NCBI RefSeq assembly: GCF_900168325.1
Contig: NZ_FVZE01000003.1
Location: 310,001 to 374,000, forward strand
DNA: 64,000 nucleotides
DNA from: Novosphingobium mathurense
GTDB lineage: Bacteria > Pseudomonadota > Alphaproteobacteria > Sphingomonadales > Sphingomonadaceae
Direction of reading: 5' to 3'
A model generated the notes under the pieces. The model did not search any database. It was not told the DNA's origin and saw only the letters and a list, made by a program, of their open reading frames with translations. Each line of letters opens with the position of its first letter. Positions within the stretch are counted from its first letter, which is position 1. This document shows positions 35,306 to 43,837 of the stretch, one piece after another. Both the position numbers and the translations under genes were made by a program.

Positions 35306-36388
35306 CTAGCCCGTCAGGTGGGCGATGAGCGAGACGAGCTGGGCCTGACGATGAACGCCGGTCTTTGCGAAGACGCTACGCAACTGCACTTTCGCGGTAT
35401 TGTGGGCAATCCCGATCAGTCTGGCCGCGTTGACGAGTGTCTCGCCGCCGGCCAGCACGGCGGCAAGGCGCGCTTCTGCCGGGGTAAGGCCGAAGAGGTC
35501 GCGCAGGACTTGCGGCGATGGCGGGCCGTCCTGCCCGGGGCGGGAAAGCAGCAAGGCGAGCGCGCCGCTTCCCGCGCCGACGGCAGGAACGTCGATCGGC
35601 CTTGCGGTTGCCACCAGATCGCCGTTTGCCGGCCGCTCGATCCGGAAGCGGATTGGGCCGTCGGCATAACTTTCGGCCAGCATGGCATCGATGCGTCGCG
35701 CATCGGCCTGTAGGTCGAAGGTGAGCCGTTCGCCGGAAAGGCGCAAGCCTTCGCCTTCTATCAGGAGTTTTTCGGCAAGGGCGTTCTGGCTGACGACCCG
35801 GCGTTCACGGTCGAGAACGATCAACGCGAGGCCCAATCCCTGCGTCGCGGAATGGAAGGCACCATGCTGGGCGCCGGCGAACTGCAGCTTTTCGAACAGG
35901 CCTGCGGCGATACGCAAATGGGGAACGATCGCCTGCAGGCGTTTGCGTTCTTCGGGCCGGAACTCGGCTTCGTCCTCCTGTCGGGTCACCCGGAATCGCG
36001 CTTCGAATCCGCGCGGGAAGCGCAGATCGACACCGATTACCTGCTCACTGTGCGCCTCGCGCATGTAGTCGCTGAAGACTGCGTAGGTTTCTTCGGGAAG
36101 ACCGGCAAGAAATCCGCGATAGGTGAGCACTTCGCCTTCGGGCAGTCCGCGAAAGGGATCGTGGGCGAAGTAGGTCCGGATATAGTCCTCGCTGCGCTGG
36201 GGATCGGCGCCGGGCGTCACGAAAGTGCCTGGCATATCGTTGTCGGGCGTCGTGATGATGAGCGTTGCGAAGGCCGCATCCATCCAGTCGGCCAGCGCCT
36301 GGAGGAAGGCCTGCCAGGGGCGCTCGCCATCGATCCCGCCGTAAAGCGTGGCCAGCAGGGCCGACAGGGCAGCGGTATCGTCCTTCAT
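35306..36388 (-). CDS. LuxR-type HTH transcriptional regulator
   Basis: This 360-residue regulator has a long N-terminal sensing region that could include a PAS-like segment (LALIVLDRERRVVSQNALAEKLL). A C-terminal LuxR-type helix-turn-helix lies at about 295-355 (FGLTPAEARLAAVLAGG, then IGIAHNTAKVQLRSVFAKTGVHRQAQLV). No receiver or autoinducer-binding domain is recognisable. It lies 71 bases after the luciferase-like monooxygenase gene on the same strand and may be co-transcribed with it. Confidence 0.9.
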   Translation of the reverse strand: MKDDTAALSALLATLYGGIDGERPWQAFLQALADWMDAAFATLIITTPDNDMPGTFVTPGADPQRSEDYIRTYFAHDPFRGLPEGEVLTYRGFLAGLPEETYAVFSDYMREAHSEQVIGVDLRFPRGFEARFRVTRQEDEAEFRPEERKRLQAIVPHLRIAAGLFEKLQFAGAQHGAFHSATQGLGLALIVLDRERRVVSQNALAEKLLIEGEGLRLSGERLTFDLQADARRIDAMLAESYADGPIRFRIERPANGDLVATARPIDVPAVGAGSGALALLLSRPGQDGPPSPQVLRDLFGLTPAEARLAAVLAGGETLVNAARLIGIAHNTAKVQLRSVFAKTGVHRQAQLVSLIAHLTG

Positions 36389-36459
36389 GAGGTTTCGATA
36401 CCGCGAGCGGGTCGGCTGAGCCAGCCCCGGTCCGCCCCGCCGCGACGATTTCCCTGCGA

Positions 36460-37623
36460 TCAGCCCACTTCGGCCAGTTCTTGCGCCTTGCGCGCTTCCT
36501 GCGCCCGGAAATGCGGGATGACCTTGTCCCCGATATTGGTAATCGTCTTCATGATCGCCTCATGCGGGATGCCGCCCATCTGGAAGATAAAGAGGATTTC
36601 GTCGGCCCCGGCATCGATCAGGCGCTGGACGTAGCGAATGCAATCGTCCGGCGTTCCATAGGCGTCCTGCGCTACGGTGTAGTTCGAGAGATGCTCGTCA
36701 CCGACGGGAATGGCTTCTTCGGACAGGTAGGCGACGGTCTGCTGCTTTTCCTGCTCGAGAATCGCTGCCTGCTCGTCGCCGCTGAGTTCCTCGTCGACAG
36801 TCGGTTTGGGGCCGCCCTGATACCAGTAAGCGATCGATTCGGCGAAGAAGCGCTGGCCTCGCAGGCCGATCCGGCGGGCCTCTTCGCGGTCGTCGAGCAC
36901 GGTTGCGGCGCAAAGCGCGGCAAGATGTTCGGTGGGGCGGAACCCGACCTGGTCCTCGGCCTTGCGGTTGCGGAATGCCTCGCGGTAGATTGCGTTCTTC
37001 TTGGCGATTTCCTCCGGGCCGGAGAAGCCGAGGACGAGAGCGCCGATACCGCGGGCTCCGGCCGCGATCAGCGTGTTTTCGCGCGTGCAGGCCATGTACA
37101 TCGGCGGGTGGGGATCCTGATAGGGCTTCGGATGGATCGGCCGCTTGGGGATCTGGATGTACTGGCCATCGTGCTCGATCTCATCCTGCACCATGATCCT
37201 AGGGATGAGGTACATCGATTCATCGATCATCGGCTGCAATTCGCCCAGGTCGTATCCGAAGGTGCCCGCTTCCTGCTGGGTTCCGCCCTTGCCAACGCCA
37301 AAATGCAGCCTTCCCTGAGACAGAATGTCTAGCGTCGCGATGCGCTCTGCCACCTTGACCGGGTGGTTCATGGCCGGGGGCAGGCAGACCACACCGTGCC
37401 CGACGTGGATGCGGCTCGTCGCGCCAGCGATGAAGGCGAGAACGGTTTCCGGCGCCGACATATGGGCGTACTGGGTCAGGGCAGTGTGTTCGACGCACCA
37501 GATGCAGTCGAAGTCCTTCTCTTCGGCGAGCTTGGCCTGTTCCACGATCTGGAGGAACACGGCCTGCTCGTTTTCGCGGCTGGTATCCACCATCTGTGCT
37601 TCGTAAATGATTGAGAATTTCAT
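36460..37623 (-). CDS. Luciferase-like monooxygenase (LLM-class flavin-dependent)
   Basis: This 387-residue TIM-barrel flavin monooxygenase has an N terminus MKFSIIYEAQM, then CIWCVEHTAL, the VKVAERIATLDILSQGRLHFGVGKG block conserved in LLM enzymes, and PPMYMACTRENTLIAAGARGIGALVLGF. It needs reduced flavin from a partner such as the reductase at 30863. GGGGAGAG lies about ten bases before the ATG. An ATAACCC-GATC-GGGCTAT palindrome lies 83 bases upstream, resembling the one before the Baeyer-Villiger gene. Confidence 0.92.
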   Translation of the reverse strand: MKFSIIYEAQMVDTSRENEQAVFLQIVEQAKLAEEKDFDCIWCVEHTALTQYAHMSAPETVLAFIAGATSRIHVGHGVVCLPPAMNHPVKVAERIATLDILSQGRLHFGVGKGGTQQEAGTFGYDLGELQPMIDESMYLIPRIMVQDEIEHDGQYIQIPKRPIHPKPYQDPHPPMYMACTRENTLIAAGARGIGALVLGFSGPEEIAKKNAIYREAFRNRKAEDQVGFRPTEHLAALCAATVLDDREEARRIGLRGQRFFAESIAYWYQGGPKPTVDEELSGDEQAAILEQEKQQTVAYLSEEAIPVGDEHLSNYTVAQDAYGTPDDCIRYVQRLIDAGADEILFIFQMGGIPHEAIMKTITNIGDKVIPHFRAQEARKAQELAEVG

Positions 37624-37705
37624 GTTCTGCAGCTCTCCCCGGCCGATGACACGGCGCGATTCCTTCTCTGATTCTTGCACGCTAACGGAGGGCGGGGCGG
37701 CTTTC

Positions 37706-37723
37706 ATAACCCGATCGGGCTAT
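37706..37723. promoter_or_regulatory. ATAACCC-N4-GGGCTAT inverted repeat, probable operator
   Basis: Two 7-base arms with one mismatch around a GATC spacer. The element lies 83 bases before the luciferase-like monooxygenase ATG and matches the arms and spacing of the perfect palindrome at 24257-24282. Confidence 0.5.
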
Positions 37724-37865
37724 CCGGCGCCCGAATGATCATATCGAGCTTAAGGAACGCAATGGAAATTCAATTTAGCCATTATTTGTTGTAATGCGTA
37801 ATATGGTTGTTATTTGTCAGCGCAAATATCAATAAGCTGATTGAAATGAATTTTGGAGAGACCTG

Positions 37866-38384
37866 ATGAACGATGTCGTTGCCGATCTGGCCGCGCGCCT
37901 CGCTGCTCTGGAGGACAAGGAGGCGATCCGCCTGCTCAAGTCCCGTTACCTGCGGGCCTGCGATCTCAAGGACGTCGAGACTGTACGAGACTGCTTCGAT
38001 CCCGACGAAGTCGCGATCGCATATCAGGGCTTTCCCGTTTTTCACCGGCGCGACGATTTCGTCGAGGTTTTCCGGCAGATGGGATGCCAGCCGGGCGTGC
38101 ACGATATCCATCATGCCACGAACTGGGAGATCGAAATTACTGGCCCCGATAAAGCCAGGGGCCTTTGGTCGCTGAACTTTCGCACGATCCTCGTTGGACT
38201 GCGACAGATCACACGGCTCGCCGTCGAGTACGAGGATGTCTACAGGCGCAAGGGCGAGCGCTGGTACATCGCCGAAACGGTCAGCAGGGTTACATCCGTC
38301 ATTACCGAGGAAGTCGACGAAGCCGGTGCGATCAAGGTCGTCAGCTACGGCGAAATGCCTCAGGCCCCGGCCGAGCCCGGCTGA
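37866..38384 (+). CDS. SnoaL-like / NTF2-like family protein
   Basis: This 172-residue protein has a SnoaL-like alpha+beta cone fold. The N-terminal helix LEDKEAIRLLKSRYLRACDLKDVETVRDCFDPD, the HDIHHATNWEIEITG strand and WSLNF, VEYEDVYRRKGERWYIAET are typical. Members act as small hydrolases, isomerases or dehydratases on hydrophobic substrates, including steroid isomerases. A GGAGAG ribosome site precedes the ATG. It is divergent from the luciferase-like monooxygenase gene. Confidence 0.85.
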   Translation: MNDVVADLAARLAALEDKEAIRLLKSRYLRACDLKDVETVRDCFDPDEVAIAYQGFPVFHRRDDFVEVFRQMGCQPGVHDIHHATNWEIEITGPDKARGLWSLNFRTILVGLRQITRLAVEYEDVYRRKGERWYIAETVSRVTSVITEEVDEAGAIKVVSYGEMPQAPAEPG

Positions 38385-38418
38385 CCGGCAGGCGGAGCCC
38401 GGAACGCCGGCTTCGGCA

Positions 38419-39483
38419 TCAATCGGTCAGGGCAGGGTAATCGATGTAGCCGCGCTCTTCGCCGGTATAGAGGCGGGCGTAATCCGGCTTGGCGAGCGGC
38501 GCGTTCGTGCGCAGCCGTTCGACGAAATCGGGATTCGCGATGAAGGGGCGACCGAAGGAGATCGCCTCGGCCCGGCCGCTTTCCAGTAGTTCGCAGCCAG
38601 TGTCCAGCGTCAGCATGTTGTTGGCGATGACGGGGCCTGAGAAGTGCCCGCGCACGAAGGACAATGTGTCGAGCGTTTCCAGTTTCATGTCGACGACATG
38701 CAGGTAGGCGCAATGCAGCGGATCGATGGCATCGAGGAACGGGGCGAACGTGGCTGCCGGATCGGGATCGGTCATGCCGTTGTACGCATTGCCGGGCGAA
38801 ATGCGCACGCCGACGCGGTCGGCCCCGATGGCAGCGGCGAGTGCCTCGACCACCATGGTCGGAAAGCGTGCGCGCCGCAGGGCATCGCCGCCATAGGCAT
38901 CGTCGCGCCGGTTGCTGTTCGCATTGAGGAACTGGTTGATGAGGTATCCGCTCGAGCAGTGCAGTTCCACCCCATCGATGCCTGCCTCGCGCGCATTGCG
39001 CGCGGCCTGGGCGAACTGGGCGGCAACGCCGGGCAACTCTTCGGCATCCAGCGCGCGGGGCATGGCGCATTCGACTGGCACACCGTCCGGCCCGGGCACC
39101 CTGTCGGGACAGGGCAGGGCGCTGGGGGCGACGATATCGGCCTCGAAACCGCGGTTTTCAGGCACGACGACGCGGCCCACGTGCATGAGTTGCATGACGA
39201 TGCGACCGCCCTCGGCATGGACGGCATCGGCCACCTTGCGCCACCCGTCGATCTGGGCATCGGAATGGATGCCGGGCGTGCGCCAGTATCCCTTGCCTTC
39301 CGGGCAGGGCTGGGTGCCTTCGGTGACGATCAGGCCTGCGCCGGCTCGCTGCCGGTAGTACTCGATCATCATCGGCCCGGGCGCATCGCCGGAACCGGCG
39401 CGGTCGCGGGTCATCGGAGACATGACGACGCGATTGGACAAGTCCAGGCTCCCTAGCGTTATAGGGGAAAAGATGGACCTCAT
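38419..39483 (-). CDS. Old yellow enzyme family alkene reductase
   Basis: This 354-residue FMN enzyme has the NemA/OYE layout: FSPITLGSLDLSNRVVMSPMTRDRA at the start, EGTQP, MQLMHVGR and FGRPFIANPDFVERL near the end. It should reduce the C=C bond of enones with NAD(P)H. The substrate-binding pair is altered: His175 is present in HCSSGYL, but the usual Asn/His two positions before Tyr is Ser178. ATG 39483 was chosen because GGAGA lies nine to ten bases upstream; ATG 39492 would overlap it. It is divergent from an SDR gene. Confidence 0.92.
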   Translation of the reverse strand: MRSIFSPITLGSLDLSNRVVMSPMTRDRAGSGDAPGPMMIEYYRQRAGAGLIVTEGTQPCPEGKGYWRTPGIHSDAQIDGWRKVADAVHAEGGRIVMQLMHVGRVVVPENRGFEADIVAPSALPCPDRVPGPDGVPVECAMPRALDAEELPGVAAQFAQAARNAREAGIDGVELHCSSGYLINQFLNANSNRRDDAYGGDALRRARFPTMVVEALAAAIGADRVGVRISPGNAYNGMTDPDPAATFAPFLDAIDPLHCAYLHVVDMKLETLDTLSFVRGHFSGPVIANNMLTLDTGCELLESGRAEAISFGRPFIANPDFVERLRTNAPLAKPDYARLYTGEERGYIDYPALTD

Positions 39484-39522
39484 AATCCGCATTCTCCATA
39501 TCAAATACGTAATTGACGTTGA

Positions 39523-39531
39523 TTTGCGTTA
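39523..39531. promoter_or_regulatory. TTTGCGTTA motif between divergent OYE and SDR genes
   Basis: TTTGCGTTA on the plus strand lies 43 bases before the SDR ATG and 40 bases before the OYE ATG, in a 90-base divergent promoter region that also carries ATCAAATACGTAATTGACG. Confidence 0.45.
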
Positions 39532-39573
39532 CAGGTTAGACGAAGAAATGCGATATGCAAGAGGAGTGAGAGG

Positions 39574-40329
39574 ATGATCGACTACGGCCTGGAGGGCAAG
39601 GTTGCCCTTGTGACCGGCGCGAGCGGTGGAATCGGCCGCGCAGCGGCACTGGCGTTCGCCCGTTCGGGAGCGAAGGTGCTGGTCTGCGACGTCAAGGACG
39701 AGGAAGGTCGCGAGACCGTCTCGATGATCGAGGCGGCAGGCGGCACGGCGATCTGGCAGCGTTGCGACGTCAGCAGCTCGTCCGAAATCAAGGCGATGGT
39801 GGGCCGGGCGGTCGATGCCTGGGGCCGTCTCGACTGCGCGTTCAACAATGCCGGCGTCAATCTCCTCGGTCGCGACGAGTTCGCGGACGAGAACTGGGAC
39901 GTCGCGATCTCGATCAATCTGACGGGCGTCATGCGCTGCATTCGCGAGGAGGCCGAGGTGATGCTGCGCAATGGCGGGGGGGCGATCGTCAACACCTCGT
40001 CGATCAACGGCCTGGTCGGCAATCCCAATCAGCCCGGCTACGTCGCATCCAAGCACGGAGTCGTGGGACTGACGCGCCAGGCGGCGCTGAAGTGGGCTAA
40101 GGAGGGCATTCGCGTCAACGCGGTCTGTCCCGGCGTAATCGAAACGCCGATGACCGCTCCGATCGTATCCGATCCGCAGCTTCGTTCGCTGGTGGACTCG
40201 ATGACGCCCATGGGCCGCTTCGGCAAGCCTGAGGAGATTGCCGAAGCGGTGGTTTGGCTCTGTTCGGATGCGGCCAGCTTCGTGACCGGCCATCCGATGG
40301 TGATCGATGGCGGTGCGATCGCATTCTGA
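39574..40329 (+). CDS. Short-chain dehydrogenase/reductase (SDR)
   Basis: This 251-residue classical SDR has TGASGGIG (14-21), NNAG (91-94), catalytic Ser142/143, Tyr156 and Lys160 (YVASK), and PG near VCPGVIETPM. It should be an NAD(P)-dependent alcohol dehydrogenase or ketone reductase. An AGGAG ribosome site precedes the ATG. It shares a promoter region with the divergent OYE gene, so ring reduction and alcohol oxidation may be co-regulated. Confidence 0.93.
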   Translation: MIDYGLEGKVALVTGASGGIGRAAALAFARSGAKVLVCDVKDEEGRETVSMIEAAGGTAIWQRCDVSSSSEIKAMVGRAVDAWGRLDCAFNNAGVNLLGRDEFADENWDVAISINLTGVMRCIREEAEVMLRNGGGAIVNTSSINGLVGNPNQPGYVASKHGVVGLTRQAALKWAKEGIRVNAVCPGVIETPMTAPIVSDPQLRSLVDSMTPMGRFGKPEEIAEAVVWLCSDAASFVTGHPMVIDGGAIAF

Positions 40330-40365
40330 TCGCGTTCGGGAGGAAAAGACGCAGGGCGCCGGCCG

Positions 40366-41298
40366 TCAGGCCAGCGCCTCACGCAGCCGGGCACTGGCGC
40401 GGTCCAGATAGGGCAACGCATCGGGTACGGCCGAGAACATGGAGGCAAAGCCGTGGATCATGCCCGGCGCGATCTCGGCTTCCGTCGGCACCCCGGCCTC
40501 GGCAAGCCGCGCAGCATAGGCCATGCCTTCGTCGCGAAGCGGATCGAACTCCGCGGTGATCACTGTCGCCGGGGGCAGGCCAGCCAGATCCTCCGTCCGG
40601 TGGACGGTCGCCAGCGGGACATGTCCGGAGTTCCTCGGCCCCACGTAGTGATCCCAGAACCATTGCATCATCGCCGTCGACAGGAAGCCGCCGTTTTGGC
40701 CGTGCTCTGCATAGGACGATAGCGTGAAGTCATTGTCGGTGACCGGGTAGATCAGCAGTTGGTGCCGCAGGGGCGGGCCGCTCTCGTCGCGAGCGCGGAT
40801 GGCAACGGCTGCGGCAAGGTTCCCCCCTGCGCTGTCTCCTGCGACCGCCAGCCTGGTGGTGTCGACGCCCAGAGCCTTCCCGTTCGCGGCGGCCCATGCG
40901 AGTGCATCGTAGCAATCGTCGAGGCCGGCCGGGAAGGGATGCTCCGGGGCAAGCCGATAGCCGACCGAAAGAACGGCCGATCCGCTCTCACGCGCAAGCT
41001 GGCGGCATAGCGCGTCGTGGGTGTCGAGGGTGCCGACAACCCATCCGCCGCCATGGTAGAACAAGGTCAATGCCACGTCGGCAGCCGTTCCCTCGGGTAC
41101 ATAGAGGCGCGCCGGGACGCTTCGTCCCTCCAACGCGAGATCGATGTCCTCGACCCGGGCAAGAGTCAGTCCCTCGGCATCGAACATCGGGTTGTCGTTG
41201 AGGGCGCGGACCTGCTCGGGAGTCGCTTCCGGGAAGGAGGGCATCTCCATTTCGGCCATTGCGCCGAGCAGGGCTTCGATCTGGGGATTGAGGGGCAT
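40366..41298 (-). CDS. Alpha/beta hydrolase of the hormone-sensitive lipase family
   Basis: This 310-residue esterase has the oxyanion-hole motif HGGG (about residue 82), the nucleophile elbow GDSAGG (about 154), a C-terminal Asp in EFDPLRDEG and His in GMIHGF. Such enzymes hydrolyse short-chain or alicyclic esters and lactones, so it could open products of the Baeyer-Villiger enzyme. It follows the NmrA-like gene by 29 bases on the same strand. Confidence 0.92.
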   Translation of the reverse strand: MPLNPQIEALLGAMAEMEMPSFPEATPEQVRALNDNPMFDAEGLTLARVEDIDLALEGRSVPARLYVPEGTAADVALTLFYHGGGWVVGTLDTHDALCRQLARESGSAVLSVGYRLAPEHPFPAGLDDCYDALAWAAANGKALGVDTTRLAVAGDSAGGNLAAAVAIRARDESGPPLRHQLLIYPVTDNDFTLSSYAEHGQNGGFLSTAMMQWFWDHYVGPRNSGHVPLATVHRTEDLAGLPPATVITAEFDPLRDEGMAYAARLAEAGVPTEAEIAPGMIHGFASMFSAVPDALPYLDRASARLREALA

Positions 41299-41327
41299 GG
41301 TCCTGATTGTTCCTTCGGTCAGGCCGG

Positions 41328-42245
41328 TCAGGCGGATTGCACGGCGAACTGCGCTACGATGTCCCGCACCGCCGCAGCGATGTCATTGCGGGTATAGCCC
41401 AGGAGCGCGACTTCGTCCGCATCGGGCTCATAGGCAATCGTGTTCCCGCGTCCCTGCGGGATTGCCACGTCGGGCAGCAGCGGCAGTTCGGCATCACGCT
41501 CCTCCATCACCACCGTGCTGCCCACGGCATCGAAGAAGAGCTGGAAGTATTCGCGGAAGGTGAGGTTTTCGTCACCTACGAGATAGGCTTTGCCCGGCTC
41601 ACCGCGTTCGAGTGCACCGGCGATGGCTTCGGAAAGCGAGCGGAACGACATGAAGTTGGTGCCGCCCGGCGGTGCGAAGTGCTCGATCGGGATCTGGCCC
41701 AGCGCCCACTGCACATAAGGTTCGAAGATCGCGCTGGGCAGGCCCGGCACGGTTCCGACCATGAATGGTGCATTGACGCTGATTACGTCGAATCCGGCGC
41801 AGCCCTGTGCTCGCGCGCCTTCGCAGGCGGCCTTGCGCGACTGGATATAGACATTGCCCGCCACCAGCTCCGGACTTGCCTGCGGATAGAAGCTGCCAAG
41901 CTGGATAGCGCGGGTGACACCTGCTTCGCGCGCGGCGGCGAAGAAAGCGGGGATGGACTCGGCATTGGCGTGCATGAAGTGGGCGGCAATGTCGCTTCCT
42001 TGCGGGATGTGGCGCGGGTCGTTGCCGGCTGCGAAGACGACCCAGTCGAAGCCACGCAGACGTTCGGGCGTGAAGTCGCCTGCAACATAGTCACCCTTGA
42101 GGAACGGCATGTCGGCCATGGGCGTGCCGATCGAAGGCGTATTGCGCCCGGCCACGGTTACCTGATGGCCGAGGCCCGCGAGGTGGATGGCGGCATGGCC
42201 GCCAAGGGCGCCGGTGCCGCCGACGACGAGGACTTTCTTGCTCAT
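41328..42245 (-). CDS. NAD(P)-binding NmrA/epimerase-like protein
   Basis: This 305-residue extended-SDR protein has an N-terminal Rossmann motif VVGGTGALGG (about 7-16). The body includes AIQLGSFYPQ and SVNAPFMVG, and a C-terminal half (GDENLTFREYFQLFFDAVG) as in NAD-dependent epimerase/dehydratases. The exact reaction is not clear. It sits upstream of the esterase and downstream of a SnoaL-like gene on the same strand, probably in one transcription unit. Confidence 0.85.
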   Translation of the reverse strand: MSKKVLVVGGTGALGGHAAIHLAGLGHQVTVAGRNTPSIGTPMADMPFLKGDYVAGDFTPERLRGFDWVVFAAGNDPRHIPQGSDIAAHFMHANAESIPAFFAAAREAGVTRAIQLGSFYPQASPELVAGNVYIQSRKAACEGARAQGCAGFDVISVNAPFMVGTVPGLPSAIFEPYVQWALGQIPIEHFAPPGGTNFMSFRSLSEAIAGALERGEPGKAYLVGDENLTFREYFQLFFDAVGSTVVMEERDAELPLLPDVAIPQGRGNTIAYEPDADEVALLGYTRNDIAAAVRDIVAQFAVQSA

Positions 42246-42426
42246 GATATGTTGGCTCCAATGGAGGGTCGGACCGCGATCCCTGTATCGGGACTGCGAT
42301 GAAGCAGGTTGCTGCCATCGACGGTCGCGATGACAATGTTGAGGTGCTGCGCGATGTTCCAGGTCATGCAGGAAGCCCGCGCAATGGCGCCGGTTATGGG
42401 TGCAGTCTGTTCTGCCAGCGCGCCGT

Positions 42427-42855
42427 TCACGCCTGTTGCACCTTGACCGGGCGGGTCTCTTCCCAATCGATCACGAGGCGCCGGTGAGCGATGCGCCACA
42501 GCCCTTCTTCGTGCCGCCATCGGTCGATGTAGCGGATCGACCAGGACAGGATCACGTCGCCGTCCTGCAGCAGGTGGTCTGCGGTCGCGTAAGTTTCGCT
42601 GCGTGCTTCATGCCCTTCGAACTCGGCATGGACCTGATGGACGGTATGGCGGGTCGTGCGAAACATGCGCGAGAGCAGGTCGAGCGATCCGAGGTTCGTA
42701 TCGAGTCCTTCCGAGCGAAAACCGGGCCCTTCAATGACGCAGTCTTGTGTCAGCACGGCGCGCCACAGGTTCTTGTCTCGCCGGTCGGCGCCAAGGGCAT
42801 AAGTTTCGCAGGCGTGCCGCAGCGCAGCCACTTCGGCGATCTCGATTGCCGTCAT
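42427..42855 (-). CDS. SnoaL-like / NTF2-like family protein
   Basis: This 142-residue protein matches the SnoaL_4-type cone fold: IAEVAALRHACETYALGADRRDKNLWRAVLTQDCVIEG at the start, then TRHTVHQVHAEFEG, and YIDRWRHEEGLWRIAHRRLVIDWEE. It may be an isomerase, dehydratase or small hydrolase. The start overlaps the stop of the SDR gene upstream (ATGA), and AAGGA is found before it, so the two are translated together. Confidence 0.85.
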   Translation of the reverse strand: MTAIEIAEVAALRHACETYALGADRRDKNLWRAVLTQDCVIEGPGFRSEGLDTNLGSLDLLSRMFRTTRHTVHQVHAEFEGHEARSETYATADHLLQDGDVILSWSIRYIDRWRHEEGLWRIAHRRLVIDWEETRPVKVQQA

Positions 42856-43706
42856 GAAGGGATCCTTATGCCGTTGCCCGAGACGATGGGAACAACGGTC
42901 CATTCACCGTCCTGCGTGCGCGTCCATCCCGATGCGGCCAGCGCGCCACCGTCGACATGGATGGCGGTGCCCGTAACCCAGCTGGCAAGCGGACTGGCGA
43001 GGTAGAGCGCAGCCCCGGCGCAGTCTTGCGGGCGGCCAAGCCGGCCAAGCGGTATCCATTTGTCCTCATGCACGCGATTTTCCGCAGGGATCATGTAGTC
43101 CAGCGGAACCTGTCGGGTGTCGGTCGTTTCCGGCGCTATGTCGTTGACCCGGATGCCTTCGGGACCGAGCTCAAGGGCAAGGCTCTTGGTAAACCCGGCG
43201 ATGCCTGCCTTGGCGGCGGCATAGACCGAGCAGCCCGGAATGCCGCGATAGGCTTCAATCGAGGTGACGTTGATGATTGCACTGCCCGGCGCCGATCTGC
43301 GTAACAGCGGCAGCATGGCAGACGTCATCCGCAGCAGTTGGCCGAGATTGACGTCGAGTACCTCGCCCGCTTCTGCGGACGACAGCATGGCAAAGGGGCG
43401 AGGATGCACGAAGTGGCCGACGTTGTTGACGAGGACATCGAGCTTGCCGCTGACCTGGGCAACCCGTTCGGCTCCAATCGCCGGAAATTCCGGTGCGCAG
43501 ACATCGCCCTTCAGAACATGCATTCCCGCCGTTTCGAGGTCGGCGCAGAGATCCCCGTCGATTTCGGCTGCAAAGACCTGGGCGCCGCAGGCGTGGAAGG
43601 CGTCGGCAATGGCTCTGCCGATTCCCGATCCGGCGCCGGTTACAAGGACGCTCTTTTCGCTGAAATCGAAGGCAATGCCGCGCGTGATGGGGGGATCGGA
43701 TGGCAC
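42852..43706 (-). CDS. Short-chain dehydrogenase/reductase (SDR), GTG start
   Basis: This 284-residue SDR has TGAGSGIG (23-30), NNVG in place of NNAG, a catalytic Ser in NVTSIEA, YAAAK, and VDGG near the C terminus. A C-terminal extension ends GNGIRIPS. GTG 43706 is the best start because GAGGAGA lies just upstream; a TTG further up would read through the promoter. It overlaps the following SnoaL-like gene and is divergent from another SDR gene across a region with an N11 inverted repeat. Confidence 0.9.
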   Translation of the reverse strand: MPSDPPITRGIAFDFSEKSVLVTGAGSGIGRAIADAFHACGAQVFAAEIDGDLCADLETAGMHVLKGDVCAPEFPAIGAERVAQVSGKLDVLVNNVGHFVHPRPFAMLSSAEAGEVLDVNLGQLLRMTSAMLPLLRRSAPGSAIINVTSIEAYRGIPGCSVYAAAKAGIAGFTKSLALELGPEGIRVNDIAPETTDTRQVPLDYMIPAENRVHEDKWIPLGRLGRPQDCAGAALYLASPLASWVTGTAIHVDGGALAASGWTRTQDGEWTVVPIVSGNGIRIPS

Positions 43707-43747
43707 GATTTCTCCTCTTCCATTTTCTTCTTTGTTACGAATAGTGA

Positions 43748-43772
43748 TGATTGATCGATATGAAGTCAATCA
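43748..43772. promoter_or_regulatory. TGATTGA-N11-TCAATCA inverted repeat in a divergent SDR promoter
   Basis: Two perfect 7-base arms are separated by 11 bases. They lie between divergent SDR genes, 42 bases from the GTG of one and 66 bases from the ATG of the other. T-N11-A spacing is the form bound by LysR-type regulators, though none is encoded nearby. Confidence 0.45.
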
Positions 43773-43837
43773 AATGCGCAAAAATATATTGCCGTTGTGA
43801 CGACTTCACGCATAAAGGGTGAAAAAGGGAGAATCCA

